Source: Pleurostoma richardsiae (Eukaryota > Ascomycota > Sordariomycetes > Calosphaeriales > Pleurostomataceae). From it: a stretch of DNA of 64,000 bases. The stretch is taken from NCBI GenBank assembly GCA_030052745.1, contig JANBVO010000007.1, forward strand, positions 868,001-932,000, given 5' to 3'. The translations under genes were made by a program, and so were the position numbers. The notes beneath the pieces were generated by a model. The model made no database searches and was not told the origin of the DNA. It saw only the letters and a program-made list of their open reading frames with translations. Every line of letters begins with the position of its first letter. Within the stretch, counting starts at the first letter, position 1. Positions 46,001 through 59,100 of the stretch are shown piece by piece.

Positions 46001-46936
46001 GTTGCCAGAGGTACCGAGCTTGAGAAAGGGTCCGGTGGAATGCGTGACGTGCGGGAGAGAGTACGCCAACTTTGAGGTGGGGCCCGTACCTGTCGGTATC
46101 GGAGGTACCTCTACAGGTACTGTACTCTAGGGAGCAGTGCAGGGCCTAGCACTTGCCTTACCCACTGAAGTTTTTTTCTGGACAGCCGCCAATGGCCTTC
46201 GTTCACCGTTTCTGACAAACCCTGCTGCGCTCCCATGACTTGCTGACTTGCATGCGTGCCCTCACGAAACCCACCCACTTCAACACGACCCCGTCCCCCC
46301 AACGAACATTCCGCCCGCCCTCTGCAGTATTTCCTGCACCTTCTGCACCCTCGCAGCAGCGGGAGCACCACCCACACCCACCGTTAAAAACCTGATATTC
46401 GCCCATTACTGCCGGGTCCCGTCATATCGACTGCTCCTACGTCTTATATCACCTGTTTCTCGCATCGGCCTCACAGGCTCACCATCCGCATCCGTCTCTC
46501 CTGCTCTTGCTCGACTCCGTCAGCTGCGCCACTCACAGCCGCACGTCATCCTCACTCTGAGTCTGAACCGCCGCACCTACGCCGCGTGCGTCGTCCCGAT
46601 CGAATCCCTGCGGATTCATACTCCTTCACACACAAATCGGCTACCTTTGTCGACAATGAGTTCGCGGTTATAGCATCACGGTCCCTAGGGACACCTTCCA
46701 AATCACCCTCGTCGGAGCGGCACGTTAAGGGGAAGACTCCACTGCGCCTCGTGGAGGCTTGTTGTCGCCTCTGGGCCTCTCTGCCCTAGACGCGCTTCTG
46801 CCGCCTCTAGAGCTGCGATATTCGCACCCGCCTCTTTGAGAGGATTGCAGCCACGTCACAGTCCTCAATCAGCGCCCGCTACGACACAAGACTCTTATCT
46901 GTATCTCTCTCTCTCGGGTTCGAGAGCCGTTGCAAA
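43092..46936. other. Gene-free 3.8 kb region
   Basis: Promoter of the ATP synthase gene on the left and of the DUF2457-like gene on the right. No supportable gene was seen on either strand. Contents: a GA microsatellite near 45238-45254, GGTACCT-type words around 46010-46125, and a pyrimidine-rich leader from about 46250 to 46930 whose reading frames (for example 46248-46673) look compositional. Confidence 0.45.
45238..45254. repeat. GA dinucleotide microsatellite
   Basis: Eight GA units in a gene-free region. Confidence 0.75.
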
Positions 46937-49234
46937 ATGCAACATCATCTACAGCATGACCACGCCACGTCGAATGTGCTGGCTTGGAGCGCATACAGCG
47001 CCAATGTCGAATTTGCAGCCGAAGAAGAAGGTGCCATGGAGGCAGACGAGCCTCCGGAACCGCAGAGACGCCGGACAGAGTCCATGAGCCAGTTCAGGAG
47101 AACGAGTGTAATTCGGCGGGGAATTGAGCATCCGGAGTCTCTCTTGACGAAAGCTCTTCAGAGCCACTCGGAGGACGATCATGCCGACATCACGTCCGGG
47201 TCGGCAAACCCAAGAAGACGACGATCGATGACCAGCAATATCAGCCTCGCATCGACAGCCGAACTGACCACCGACACTGGTATCACGACTCCTGCTCGCA
47301 CAAGTTCGCCAAGTCCACACCTGCCCCAGGTTGGATTTGCTCCCTTTGTCACAGGGAAGCATGACACAAACAAGTCGGAGGTTACGAAATCTGTTTCCAA
47401 GACTGTCACCGCGCCTACTCAACCACCGAGCGAGCAAGCGAAAGCAGGGGAATCTCGGAAAGATCCTGCAGTGCAAGCACTGGAAAAGAAGAGGTGTATC
47501 TCGTTCGCATGCGCTGCAAAACCGAGCAACAATGTCGCACCTATTATCCCGCCGCAAAGGAAGTTAGATGCAGCAGCCGAGAAACCTACCCCACAAGTTC
47601 CGAAGCGCACCTGCATCAAATTCGCTTGTCCGCCGAAGCCTGCAGCGACCGCTGCACCGAAGCATGAAAACGCGCCCGCACAGAAGCATGTTTTAGCGGA
47701 CCAGCAAGTCGTAGAGAAGGACTTGTCACCGTCAACGGCAAGAAAATATCGATCGCCATCTGCTGGCGTCGCACGGTCCAACCGATCATCAGCGCCGCGT
47801 CGATCCTCTCAAAGCCCTGTTGCTGTACGATCAAAGAAGTATATCACTGCAGACTCTAAGGAGCTGGAGGGGGGAATGTGTCGATTTCATGAATTTGCCA
47901 GCGACGAGCCTCAAGAGGATGACTGGATCTTGCAGGAGAAAACTGCGCCGAAAGGGAAGCTTACTATCGACGATACCTTGGAGAAGGAAAACGCAATACG
48001 GCGTTTGGCCAAGGAAGCCGAGGAAGAGGCCGAGCAAGAAGAGGAAGAAGCGCAAGAGGATGAAGATGGAGAAACTCGTGATGATGAGCTCGATGCAGAA
48101 GACGACAATGACTTGGAGGATGAAGAGGCAGAGATCGAAGATGATCAATCGGGCTATGGGTCTGATGACGACGCTTCGGACGGTTACAACACTGATACGG
48201 AAATTGGTTTCGCCGATTCTGATGACGAGGATGAAGACGACAATTTGGTATTATGGACTACTGGGGGTGTGAGCCTCCTTGGACTCTCCGACGCGACGCC
48301 GATTGTACGACGGTCGTCCTTCACCGCTGATCATTCCGACTCCTCGGAGTACTCGGCGAAACACCAGGCGCGTGCAGGTAAATCACGTCATCGGGAACTT
48401 GCGGAGCGGCTCGCCTTCCGAAGCAGGACGCCGGAGCTTCCTGATAGCACCGACTTCGTTTGTGGTACTCTTGACGAGGATCGTCCTCTGGAGGAGGCCT
48501 ACATGTCCCATATCGCTGCCCGGAAACGTGGGAAGCTGCACGTTATCCCTCAGGACATCGATCCGAGCTTCCCAACATCGGAACCAGAGGACGACGAAGG
48601 CGAAGGGCACAATGGCACCCACGCGAGCGACGACCACGTTTGGATTCACGGAGAGCTGGAACTAGGCACTGACCTGGATCGGGTGGATCGGCGCAAGAAG
48701 AAGGGAGATCGCTATTCTCCCAAGCGTTACCACTCTCCGCCTCCCAAGCGTCATACGTCTCCAGCACCAAGGGCTCGTGGCCGCTCGCCGCGCCGCCTGT
48801 TCGACCGACAGTCTCCGAAACGGACGAAGTCGCCAGCTCCACCACGGATGGTCACTTCGCCCACCGCTTCACCGGTTCAGATTGGAGACGGGGTCCCCTT
48901 CAAGTCGCTGGCCGCTCGACCTGGGCTAACTCATACCAAGTCGCTGCCTCGTGCTCCGGCCCTCTTCACGCACATGAAATCAAACAGGCGCGGGAAGGGA
49001 GGCCCCTTCAACAAGAATCGCCATATCCGCGGTGCGATCGACATTGTGAAGGGTCTGGAGCAGAAGCGCCAGAGGAGGAAGGAGAAGTTCTACCAGAAGT
49101 ACTGCAGTAGGGCCAGGAAGGGCCAAGGTCAGGAGAAGAAGCCACAACCCGGCCAGGGTGCCGAGCGGATGAGAGAATTGGGTCTTCTTATGGCTGGAAA
49201 GATCCTCCCAGGGAATTATGTCCTTTCGGTATAA
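46937..49234 (+). CDS. DUF2457-like acidic/basic protein
   Basis: Protein of 765 aa in a single exon, of the fungal DUF2457 type as far as I recognise it; function unknown. It begins with a conserved-looking SNVLAWSAYSANVEF-type segment, followed by Ser/Arg-rich sequence. Two near-identical Cys motifs (RCISFAC at about residue 187 and TCIKFAC at about 225), each followed by A/P-x-KP, precede a WxLQE-type segment (MCRFHEFASDEPQEDDWILQEK) and a long Glu/Asp tract (about 350-440). The second half has FVCGTLDEDRPLEEAYMSHIAARK, basic SPKR repeats (YSPKRYHSPPPKRHTSP), and a basic C-terminal domain (FNKNRHIRGAIDIVKGLEQKRQRRKEKFYQKYC, given here as two pieces FNKNRHIRGAIDIVKG and LEQKRQRRKEKFYQ). The basic tail and acidic tract suggest a nuclear or nucleolar protein; that is inference. 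Confidence 0.82.
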   Translation: MQHHLQHDHATSNVLAWSAYSANVEFAAEEEGAMEADEPPEPQRRRTESMSQFRRTSVIRRGIEHPESLLTKALQSHSEDDHADITSGSANPRRRRSMTSNISLASTAELTTDTGITTPARTSSPSPHLPQVGFAPFVTGKHDTNKSEVTKSVSKTVTAPTQPPSEQAKAGESRKDPAVQALEKKRCISFACAAKPSNNVAPIIPPQRKLDAAAEKPTPQVPKRTCIKFACPPKPAATAAPKHENAPAQKHVLADQQVVEKDLSPSTARKYRSPSAGVARSNRSSAPRRSSQSPVAVRSKKYITADSKELEGGMCRFHEFASDEPQEDDWILQEKTAPKGKLTIDDTLEKENAIRRLAKEAEEEAEQEEEEAQEDEDGETRDDELDAEDDNDLEDEEAEIEDDQSGYGSDDDASDGYNTDTEIGFADSDDEDEDDNLVLWTTGGVSLLGLSDATPIVRRSSFTADHSDSSEYSAKHQARAGKSRHRELAERLAFRSRTPELPDSTDFVCGTLDEDRPLEEAYMSHIAARKRGKLHVIPQDIDPSFPTSEPEDDEGEGHNGTHASDDHVWIHGELELGTDLDRVDRRKKKGDRYSPKRYHSPPPKRHTSPAPRARGRSPRRLFDRQSPKRTKSPAPPRMVTSPTASPVQIGDGVPFKSLAARPGLTHTKSLPRAPALFTHMKSNRRGKGGPFNKNRHIRGAIDIVKGLEQKRQRRKEKFYQKYCSRARKGQGQEKKPQPGQGAERMRELGLLMAGKILPGNYVLSV

Positions 49235-50143
49235 AGGACGGCGTCATGTCTATTGGGAGCATCATAGCATCTTTGGCGGCCTTTCTGTTTTGCACTTTTT
49301 GCGAGGTTGGTCCAGCTACTTTTGGCCACGGCCTGATACGGTCAAATTCCTTGTTTCCCTTCTGTATCTAAATTGGGTGGAGCTTTTTGTCGTTGATACC
49401 GCCCGCTCCTTGCCCTGTACATAACTTCTTTCGACCTACCACAGACTGGTGGTCTCGTTCTTGGACACAACCTTTATATTCCATCTTTTACCCCTACTTT
49501 GGATTAGCCATCGGTTCGGTCGTTTGTCTTACCTATCTATACCCCAGGGCACAGCATAGGACGGAGCATTGCACGGGAGGACAAATTGCAGGCTACAGCA
49601 GCACAATGACAGGGAATTATTGAACACATATATTGACTGCAGCAGAGACTCGCGTGACACTATTGCTCTTATGACTGGGCGCTCGTGTTGTGGTGGAAAC
49701 TCGCGAAGCTCAATGATAACCTGAAACCATCCACGTATGTATAAGCAGCAACGGAAAATAATAAGACGATGAAGGCAAAGGGATCCCGAGGGCCGAACCT
49801 CATCGTGCAGTCCCTAAAGGCCAAGTGTCGCCTTCTGCAATAGACATACGGGAAACCATGGATGGCGCACTTTTTCGCTATCATGACACGCAGCAAGTCC
49901 GGGGGGGGGCGAGGTGAATGATGGGTGAAGTGGCGCTACGTTACTGGCGCGTGGTGTCATGTGATTCGGCGGCTGAGGTTCAAAAGGCATCGCCTAGCCA
50001 TTCCTGCCAGCTTTTCGAACCGTCACTTGCGCTACACATCAGATATCGAGATACCCCCACTCCCGGGCCTTCCAGCGTGCAACTGCGGCCTAGCAAAACA
50101 GCAAATTGAAACATTCAAGGAGCATCTGTTAAGTTTGGGCGAG
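49235..50143. other. Intergenic region upstream of SAR1
   Basis: 3' flank of the DUF2457-like gene and promoter of SAR1. No coding signal was recognised; a G homopolymer lies near 49900. Confidence 0.5.
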
Positions 50144-51108
<965 letters not shown>

Positions 51109-51913
51109 AGTGCTGCCGGGTAGACGATATGTCGAAGAAGCAAAGGCCCGGATATCACAGCCGGGTGTTTGGTTACGGGACGCGGTGTAGAGGCGGTGAT
51201 GACAGACGGGATATATCCTATTAGCTACAAACTGTCTTGCGAGACTCATTGGCCACGAGGCGTTACGAATAATTCTTTTAGGCGATTTCAATACGACTGT
51301 TTCACTTGCACTGGCTCAAGAGCTGCCATGGCGCAGCCCAATTGCAATGCAACTGTATGTAATTACAGCCGGTGGCCTGCTTGAGAGGCGCGTCTTGCAC
51401 ATGTCTTCTTAAGGCGCGTATGCCGCTAAAACTCCCTGCTCGGCGCATGACCAGAGACCGCCACGGATTGTTCGCAGTCGCCGGCATGCTCTGTCTTCCT
51501 GATTCCAGGACCATGTTACCCAGACGCTCATGTGCCGTTCAGGGCAGGTCGTGATGCGGCGTCGTGTGGCGTCAGGAACGGGCAGGCATGCCTCGGGAAT
51601 GGTCCGTGCCCGATGCCTCGGTGTGTTGCTCCAGGCCGCCAGGCCCCCCCCAACAGATTTCCATTTGGCAGGCGACGTCATTCCACAATTGTGGACTCGC
51701 ACATCACCTTCTCCCACCACATTATCATCTACGTACCGTCGAGGCTGCCTCTATCTGTATCCGCGTGCGCCGAGCCAGTCCTCGGGAAATCAGCTTCTCT
51801 GCAAACATCACGAGTAACAAGACGTCGCAAACACTACCATTACACTCGGCGACCATCCTCACTGCGTTGCAACCCCATCATGGTCGCCTCGTGCCTCAGT
51901 ACGGCCCGCAGAT
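51109..51913. other. Intergenic region
   Basis: 3' flank of SAR1 and promoter plus leader of the patatin-type lipase. The short overlapping frames at 51530-52050 run into or alongside the lipase leader and show no family motif. Confidence 0.5.
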
Positions 51914-54339
51914 ATGGCTGAGACCACCAAGATCTCCGTTCCCGAGAAGAACTATGGCTTCCCGCCCGAGGCCTTCGACCCGACCCAACTCCCAGACTTT
52001 GACCACGAGTTCCTCTCCCCGCAGGATCTCGAGGCCTTCATCCAAGCTCTAGGCGCCCCCGACCCGCTTCAGTCCCCAGACGATGTGTCTACCACCGGCG
52101 TCTCCAGCCCCAGGCTGCAGAGCAGTAGCAGCTTCGACCTGACCCGGCGAGACTCCGGCACCGTCGAGGACGATCCCCAGGCCGTCGCCGCTCATGCCGC
52201 CGCCGCCGCCGCAGATGTCGCTCCGCCGAGCGACACCAAAGGCGCCACAAACGGTGGCGCGAGTCCGTCGCAACAACAGCAGAAGTCTAGTCTTTTCATC
52301 ACAGCGCGGAACGATTGGGCGCCTGTGAATGAGAAAGTGGTGCGCCGTGGGCGCCGGCGCCGTCATAAGCCGGGGGTGCTAGGACGACGAACGAAGGACG
52401 AGACACGAGAGGGATACCTGTACGGGCTGCTGAAGTGGCCGTTCCTCCTCATCGTGGGATGCTGGATCATTGGACTCGCGCTGACGTACGTGGCTACACG
52501 CACATACATCACCCTCTACGAGCAGTTCGTGACCTGGCGCGGCCGCCGGGCGCAACTCCGGCGCAACATGCGCGCCACGTCAACCTACCCGGAGTGGAAG
52601 GCGGCCGCGAAGGCCATGGACGAGTACCTGGGCAACCAGGAGTGGAAGGAGCAGAATGAGTACGCCTACTATGACTCAAAGACGGTGCGCCAGGTGTGGG
52701 ATCAGATGAGGAAGTGCCGCATTAAGGCGGAAGCGGTCGAGGCGGAGTTGGCGAGCGGGTCTGGGGAGGCGGCCGCTGACAACGAGGCGAAGACGGCGGT
52801 TGAGGACCTCAAGGCCCTGCTGGTAGCATGTGTGAAGAACAACTTTGTCGGCGTGGAGAACCCAAGGTTGTACGGCCAGACGTACTACGGCACGAAGCAC
52901 CTCGTGCAGAACTATGTCGATGAAGGTGCGTCTCTTCTTCCCCCAATGAGCTCCAGGGCTTGAATTTGTACGCTGCTGTGACTGACGCGTCCCTAGTTGA
53001 GAAAAGCCTACAGTTTCTGCGGAATACGCAGCAGCTGAGCTTCGAGGAGAAGCGGACGATCTTCAAGAACATGCATGCCAACTACGGTCGGACGGCACTG
53101 TGTCTCTCTGGTGGGGCTGCGTTCGCATACTACCACTTTGGAGTGGTGAAGGCTCTTCTGGAGGAGGATCTTCTACCTGATGTTATCACAGGGACCAGTG
53201 GCGGCGCCCTTGTGGCCTCTCTCGTTGCGACACGGACAAACGAGGAATTAAAGGCACTCCTCGTGCCGGCGCTGGCGTATCGGATTACCGCGTGCTATGA
53301 ACCATTCAGCGTGTGGTTCTGGAGATGGTGGAAGACGGGCGCCAGATTCGATTCCATCACTTGGGCCAAGCAGTGTTCATGGTGGACCCATGGCTCGATG
53401 ACGTTCAGGGAGGCTTACGAGCGGACCGGGCGCATCCTCAATGTGACCTGCGTCCCCGCCGACCCTCATTCGCCGACGATCCTGTGTAATTACCTTACAA
53501 GCCCCGACTGCGTCATCTGGTCAGCTGTCTTGGCATCAGCGGCCGTTCCCGGGATTCTAAACCCCGTCGTCCTCATGATGAAGACGCGGCACGGAACTCT
53601 GGTGCCGTACTCATTCGGACACAAGTGGAAGGACGGCAGCCTGCGCACCGACATCCCCATCAAAGCACTCAACCTCCACTTCAACGTCAACTTCACCATC
53701 GTCAGCCAGGTCAACCCGCACATCAACCTCTTCTTCTTCTCCTCGCGTGGCTCTGTCGGTAAGCCCGTCACGCACCGCAAGGGCCGGGGCTGGCGCGGCG
53801 GGTTCCTGGGCAGCGCCACGGAGCAGTACATCAAGCTTGACCTGACCAAGTGGCTCAAGATCCTGCGGCAGCTGGAGCTGCTCCCGCGGCCCCTCGGCCA
53901 GGACTGGTCGCAGATCTGGCTGCAGCAGTTCGGCGGCACCATCACCATCTGGCCCAAGGCCGTGCCCTCGGACTTCCCTCACATCCTGTCGGACCCGGAC
54001 CCGCCGCGGCTGGCCCGCATGATCCACGAGGGCCAGCAGAGCGCGTTCCCCGTCGTCAAGTTCGTGGCCAACCGCCTCAAGATCGAGCGCGCCGTCGAGC
54101 AGGGGTACACGGAGACGCGGCCATACTTCCGCCGGGGCAGCATCGCCAGCATCATCAGCGACGACGAGCTCAAGAACCTGCTGCGGCGGGGCCGCGGGGG
54201 CAGCAGCGTCACGGCCACGGACGAGGAGACGACGGCCGACGAGGAGGACGGGTACAGCAACGGGCGGATGGTGGGCGGAGGGGACGCCGACGGCGATGAC
54301 TTTGATGACGTCGTGGCGCGGCCGCTGAAGGAGGACTAG
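51914..54339 (+). CDS. Patatin-type triacylglycerol lipase
   Basis: Patatin-like phospholipase-domain lipase of the yeast Tgl3/4/5 and plant SDP1 type, expected on lipid droplets or ER to hydrolyse storage triacylglycerol. Exons are 51914-52925 and 52997-54339 (784 aa). The 71-nt intron 52926-52996 (GTGCGT...CCCTAG) joins VDE to VEKSLQFLRNTQQ. The N-terminus is disordered. A hydrophobic segment (about residues 175-200, WPFLLIVGCWIIGLALTYVA) could anchor or form a hairpin in the membrane. The catalytic domain has the oxyanion region CLSGGAAFAYYHFGVV, the nucleophile elbow GTSGG, and the catalytic Asp in WKDGSLRTDIP. The order CLSGGAAF, GTSGG, CNYLTSPDCVIWSAVLASAAVPG matches this family. The C-terminus is acidic. 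The first in-frame ATG was used. Confidence 0.9.
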
Positions 54340-54884
54340 GATGGCTGTTCCGCATCATTGGGTGTTTGCGTGGCATCTCACAGATCTGGTTCTGTATGAT
54401 AGTAGCATCAGGGTTCATCTTCTCCTTGTGTTGCTTGTCTTCTCATGGAGCTGGGGTCCAAAAGGGGCGATTGCATGCGGGTGCTAGCAGTTTCCAATAT
54501 TATCTATTCTACGTCGCCGGCCAGATATCTATGTGCCTCAGAAAGCACTTGCCCAGCCGCTCGCGTAATGCAAGGAAATGATTCGATTAAGAGAGCAAAG
54601 TGACGCCAAGTTTTTTCTTGGATGGCCACCCCCAGGGATGATGGCGCCGGTGCGCCCGAACACGCTTCTCCTAAAGACCTCTTTGAGATAGGGTGTGATG
54701 ACCGCCCGTGGGTAAGAATGACAAGGAAGAAAAGAAGAACCGCCACAGCTCGGATAGAAGCATGCGGCGACGCTCTAACGCATATGAGCAGTGTCCTTCG
54801 GGAACTGAAAACCATTACTCAGGCCGGCCGGTATGCTCCTCCCGTCGGAGGACATCACTCCCAACCTCTCTTGGGTGTCTTCAC
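54340..54884. other. Convergent 3' spacer
   Basis: 545 bp between the ends of the lipase (+) and the RTA1-like gene (-). Reading frames crossing it (such as 54622-55359 plus) are antisense shadows of the RTA1-like gene. Confidence 0.55.
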
Positions 54885-56100
54885 TCAGCTTTCCCTCCGC
54901 ATCTTCTCCTCGGCACCGCTGAGCCCGCTCTCGGCACGGGAGTCGTCGGCCGAAAGCGCCCCTGCTGCGGCGCGGTCTTCCCGCCCGAAGATGAGGCCGG
55001 GGTGGCCCAGGCAGAGGGAGAAGACGGAGGCGATGATGAGTCTAGTGCAGGAGTTTCTCGTCAGCTTTCTTGTTCTTCCCTCTGCGCCGTTGAGTTTGAC
55101 GGGGGAAAGACGTGTGGAAAAGGGGGAGGGCGCATCAACTTACACTCCCTCCAGGCCGATAAACAGCTTCTCGTTGTGCACCAGCGCGCCGTCGTACCCC
55201 TCCGACAGCTCGTCGACCCTGAAGGCGCACCGCGCCAGCGTCAGCGCGATGGCCAGGCCCATGAAGCCGAAGAAGACGCCGAGCCGCCCGCGCAGCTGCA
55301 GGCGCCCCGCGCCGCCGCCGCCGAGGGCGCGGCCGGCGGCCCAGCAGCGCACCAGGTAGTCGACGTAGAGGGCGGAGAAGACGACCAGGGTGAAGACCTG
55401 GAACGCGAGACCCGCGAGGGCGAGGTCGACGCCGGTCTGGTTGGTGCCCGAGGAGGTGGTGGACATGCCGCCGCCGGCGCCCTGCAGGATCAGCGAGACG
55501 ATGTCGCAGGGGATGAAGATCCAGTAGAAGAGGCGGGGCGGGAAGCGCGAGAGCTCCGGGCCGAACTCGGTGATGCTGGGGATTGTCAGTTATGGACGCG
55601 GTCTCCTGAGTTGGGGGCAGGATCGTTGGGTAAGAATTGGGCTGTCACACACGTTCTGGCGAGGACGACGTAGATGGCCGCGCAGTAGAAGACCGGGCCG
55701 ATCGTAAGGCAGACTGTGGTCGAGGTGCAACACCTGTTAGATCGAGCGGCTATTCGAACGTGGCGCGTACGGAGCGCCAGAGGGGACACTCACCGATCTG
55801 TATCATGAAGGCGTTGAAGTTCCAGGGGTCATAGTGCAGCCAGATACGCCCCGCGTAGCCGAGCATCTCGTCGAGGCAGCCGACGATGATGCACCACATA
55901 AACCACCAGCTTCTCCACCACACTCCGAGGATGGCATGGGCCACGAGGGCCACGCCGAAGAGGATGGCGAAGGTGAGGTTTGCCGCGAGGGATGGCCGGT
56001 AGTTGTAGACGGTGGTCCAGATGGGGCAGAGATCTAGTGTGCAGTTGGCCCCGGGGCCGAAGGTGACGAAGTCTCCCGGGTAGTCTGGATAGTCTGCCAT
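54885..56100 (-). CDS. RTA1-like seven-transmembrane protein
   Basis: Member of the fungal RTA1/Rsb1 lipid-translocating exporter-like family (plasma membrane; linked in yeast to sphingoid-base and aminocholesterol tolerance). Four exons on the minus strand: 56100-55794, 55713-55653, 55575-55144 and 55041-54885; 957 nt, 318 aa. Joins give FMIQI-VCLTIGPVFYCAAIYVVL, LART-ITEFGPELSRFPPRLFYWIFIPCDI and GLEG-VLIIASVFSLCLGHPGLIF. About seven hydrophobic segments are visible, beginning LTFAILFGVALVAHAILG. Family signatures: GYAGRIW, the IFIPCDIVSLILQGAGGG segment, and the conserved C-terminal GHPG. A tail of charged residues follows. The neighbouring genes give no functional hint. Confidence 0.9.
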
Positions 56101-59100
56101 TGCGCCGGCAAAGACTGTGGTATGAGGAAGGGTCTGGGGGACTGTTCAAAGTGTATGATAATCCCTTGAATGGGTGACTCGGTCGGTTCGTATATCTTCT
56201 TCGTCAAGAGTCTTTGCCCCCTGAAAGTGTGGGATACCCAACTACAAGGACGTACTTGAGTATGTGTGTGTACAGGACTCAAGGGGTTCCTTATGGAAAC
56301 AAAGGCGCTCGACTCTCTTGGGAAACGAGATGTATTATGATGCTTATAAGACAGAGCTGATGCTTCGATGCCGTATGAATCTTCAGCGTTGGATGGAGAG
56401 ACATGCAAACAAGCAGCACATTGACTTTATACCTCCGCAGATACGATCCCTATTCTGATCCATCACCGCTAGGGTAGGCTGCCGAATATCAGATGCGCCA
56501 GCCTTACGAACGATCACCGGCACCACCAGACTGCCGCCGCAAGGGGAAGCGAAAACGACTGCGGCCATGCCATGCTCGCATAGCCGCAGATGACGGTAAA
56601 CCCACTTCGGAGGCGGCCAGATAGAAGGGGATGAATGACGCGGACGAGCCTTGGGGCGGCCATCACCTCTCGGCCGGGTCTTCCAGCCACGGCAGCCGGG
56701 AGCGGGTGCGAGGAGCTGCGAGAGGAGGAATGCGAGACTGTCGAAGCACATGGAGGGCGGCAGCCAATGAGGAGGGAGGTCATCACAGGCAATGAGAGGC
56801 AATGAGAGGCGATGAGAGGCCAAAGTCCACTCGTCACTCGCTCCCTCTCGTTCTCGCTTAATTGTTAGCGCGCGCCCCGCCCGAGTCACGACTGCTGGGA
56901 TCGATGTTTTCCGTGCAGAGCAAAAAGCCACAGCCACGTCACTCCGGTAGGCGAATGCGAGCGGCTGTCAGCCGGAACTGGTGATTTTCCACTGCGCACC
57001 CATACCTACTAACTAGATAGGTATCCAGTTGTGGAGGGCGGCCTCGGCTGGTCTCAAGGCTCCCTCGCATTCTCATCGACGTTTGCAGCTTTGCGCCCAT
57101 CAATCACAACACTGAGGAAATCTCGTGAATGAATGGATCAGCCGCCCTCACTCTCCACCGGCGTCTCTTCCGATCTCCGATCTTGGCATGAGTGCTGCCT
57201 GCGCTCCAAGACCCTGCCGCGTGAGCGTCTTCGCAGAGAGTGCGTTGTCTCTTACGATCTCCAAGCTCCGAGGGAACTCGGGCAACGAGATCATGACATT
57301 CTCGTTTCTTCTCGGCGGTAGTACAGCAGCCTGTCCATGACATGAGCCACCCGCGCCTGCGTAACCACAATGACACGCGCCGACGGCACAGATCTGCTTC
57401 GTTTCGCCTCACGGTCTCGCCGTCGTTGAAACAAGGTTGAGTGCAACCGGGCCACGGTTCCACGCGGGGAACTCGTTGCTGTGACTTTCGCCACGAGGAT
57501 GCTTGACGGTGTGCAATACCCACTTGGAGGAACACATCCAGTTCCTTCCATGTCTCGCAAGGTCTTTTCTGGGTGCATCGGCCCGGCCGCTGCCTCCAGC
57601 TCATGCTCGACCGGTTGCTGAAGACCGCCATGGAGTCATATTCCGCGCTGTAGATATGCCTGTCTAGCTCCGTGGCCCATTGGGGAGGTTGGTAGTTCAA
57701 CTGTCCGTGTCTTAGTATGGCAAACAGCCCGAAGGGCCTAACCACGTCCCAGCAGCACCACTGTCACCACCGTGGGAACTCGTTCCCCGTGCTTCAGTGT
57801 TGCTCCACTGCCCGCCCATTGCCGTCCCCGCCTCCGCTCGTGAGAGGCCCACTCCGGCCGTGAACATTTTGGGAACAGCCCTCGCCCGGTCCGATTCTAG
57901 CTGGAAGCTGACAATGCCTTTCTACTCGGCTTCGCCCGCGTACCAGCACTCGTCCGAGCCGCATTGAGTTAGAGAATAGAGCCAACGCGGGCCCCTGGTG
58001 TTGTCGTGCTGGCAGTCGCCTCGGTGCTTATTCTGACCTGCGCTTCGGGTCTCGGGGTCTTGATTCTCAGTGTAGTTATAGCCGTCAAGACGTCCCCAAT
58101 TGTCGCTTCATCTTGAGGGAATAGCCGCGCCGCTTGTGATGACGACAAACAAGACGAATGGGTACAGGGTAAGCGACTCCAAGCAGAGAAACGAGCGTAA
58201 AAGTATGGGCCTACCGCGACCTTGAAGCCATCGTTAAGTGGCAGGCGGCGACGGAAAACACTGCAAGCTGGACAAACATGAGAGTAAAGATAGTCATCTG
58301 CTTGCTCATCGAGGCAAAAGATGGAATAGGTGATGAATGCATCGCAACTATCGAGATTCTGTGGAGAGCCTCCACAAACCTCGAGATTCCATCGTTGCGG
58401 TCTATGACAGTCGTCCCGGTGTACTCAGTTAGATCCGGTCTACCATCTCCAGTCGTTCAGACGGTCCCTGGATCTCCTCCCTGTCCCCTAACTGTGCTGG
58501 GCCACTTGTCGAACAGTTTAGAATGCACAGACCCGGCGAGTCGCCAGCTTAGCCGTAGTGAGGAGCGGCCACGAGGGTTGACTGTCTCGTTAAGGTGGCT
58601 GTTAAGCCCTCCAGGCATGAAACAGGGACTCGCCGGCGCTGGAGTCATATGGCACTGTCTCTCGAAGTGAGAGACAGCGAGAGAAGATCTGTGCGATCAA
58701 GGGAGAGAAGAGAGACCACGGTGGTCACGGGCACGATCACTTGATCATATCGTGTCTCGTTTGGTGGCCGTTCTGCCATGCGCCCTTGCATTCCAGCGCA
58801 ACACCGCTCCGCATGGTCCAAGTACCGGCGCTGCGATTATCCATCTGAGACCCATGGGGCCTTCCCGCTGTGAGACACAGCCCGTCCGAGACAACAAGCA
58901 CCGGCTCCCCCCGTCGCTGTCGCTGACGCGGTTCCACCTCACTTATCTCCTCCGATCTCACATCTCCTTGCAGCAGCAGGCCGCGTACGCGACGACGACG
59001 TTTCTGCAAGGGATCCGGCAGATCGGTGCCGGACCGGACCTTGTCCCACTTTGTGCACCGACTGCATCTGTCACAATGCGACAAAATGCAAGGGAGGGGA

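Noticed and set aside
54622-55673. Long plus-strand frames over the RTA1-like gene
   Set aside because: They are antisense to well-supported exons of the RTA1-like gene and have no domain signal.
56383-56937. 184-codon minus-strand reading frame
   Set aside because: Runs across a decanucleotide repeat and shows no family pattern; treated as non-coding.
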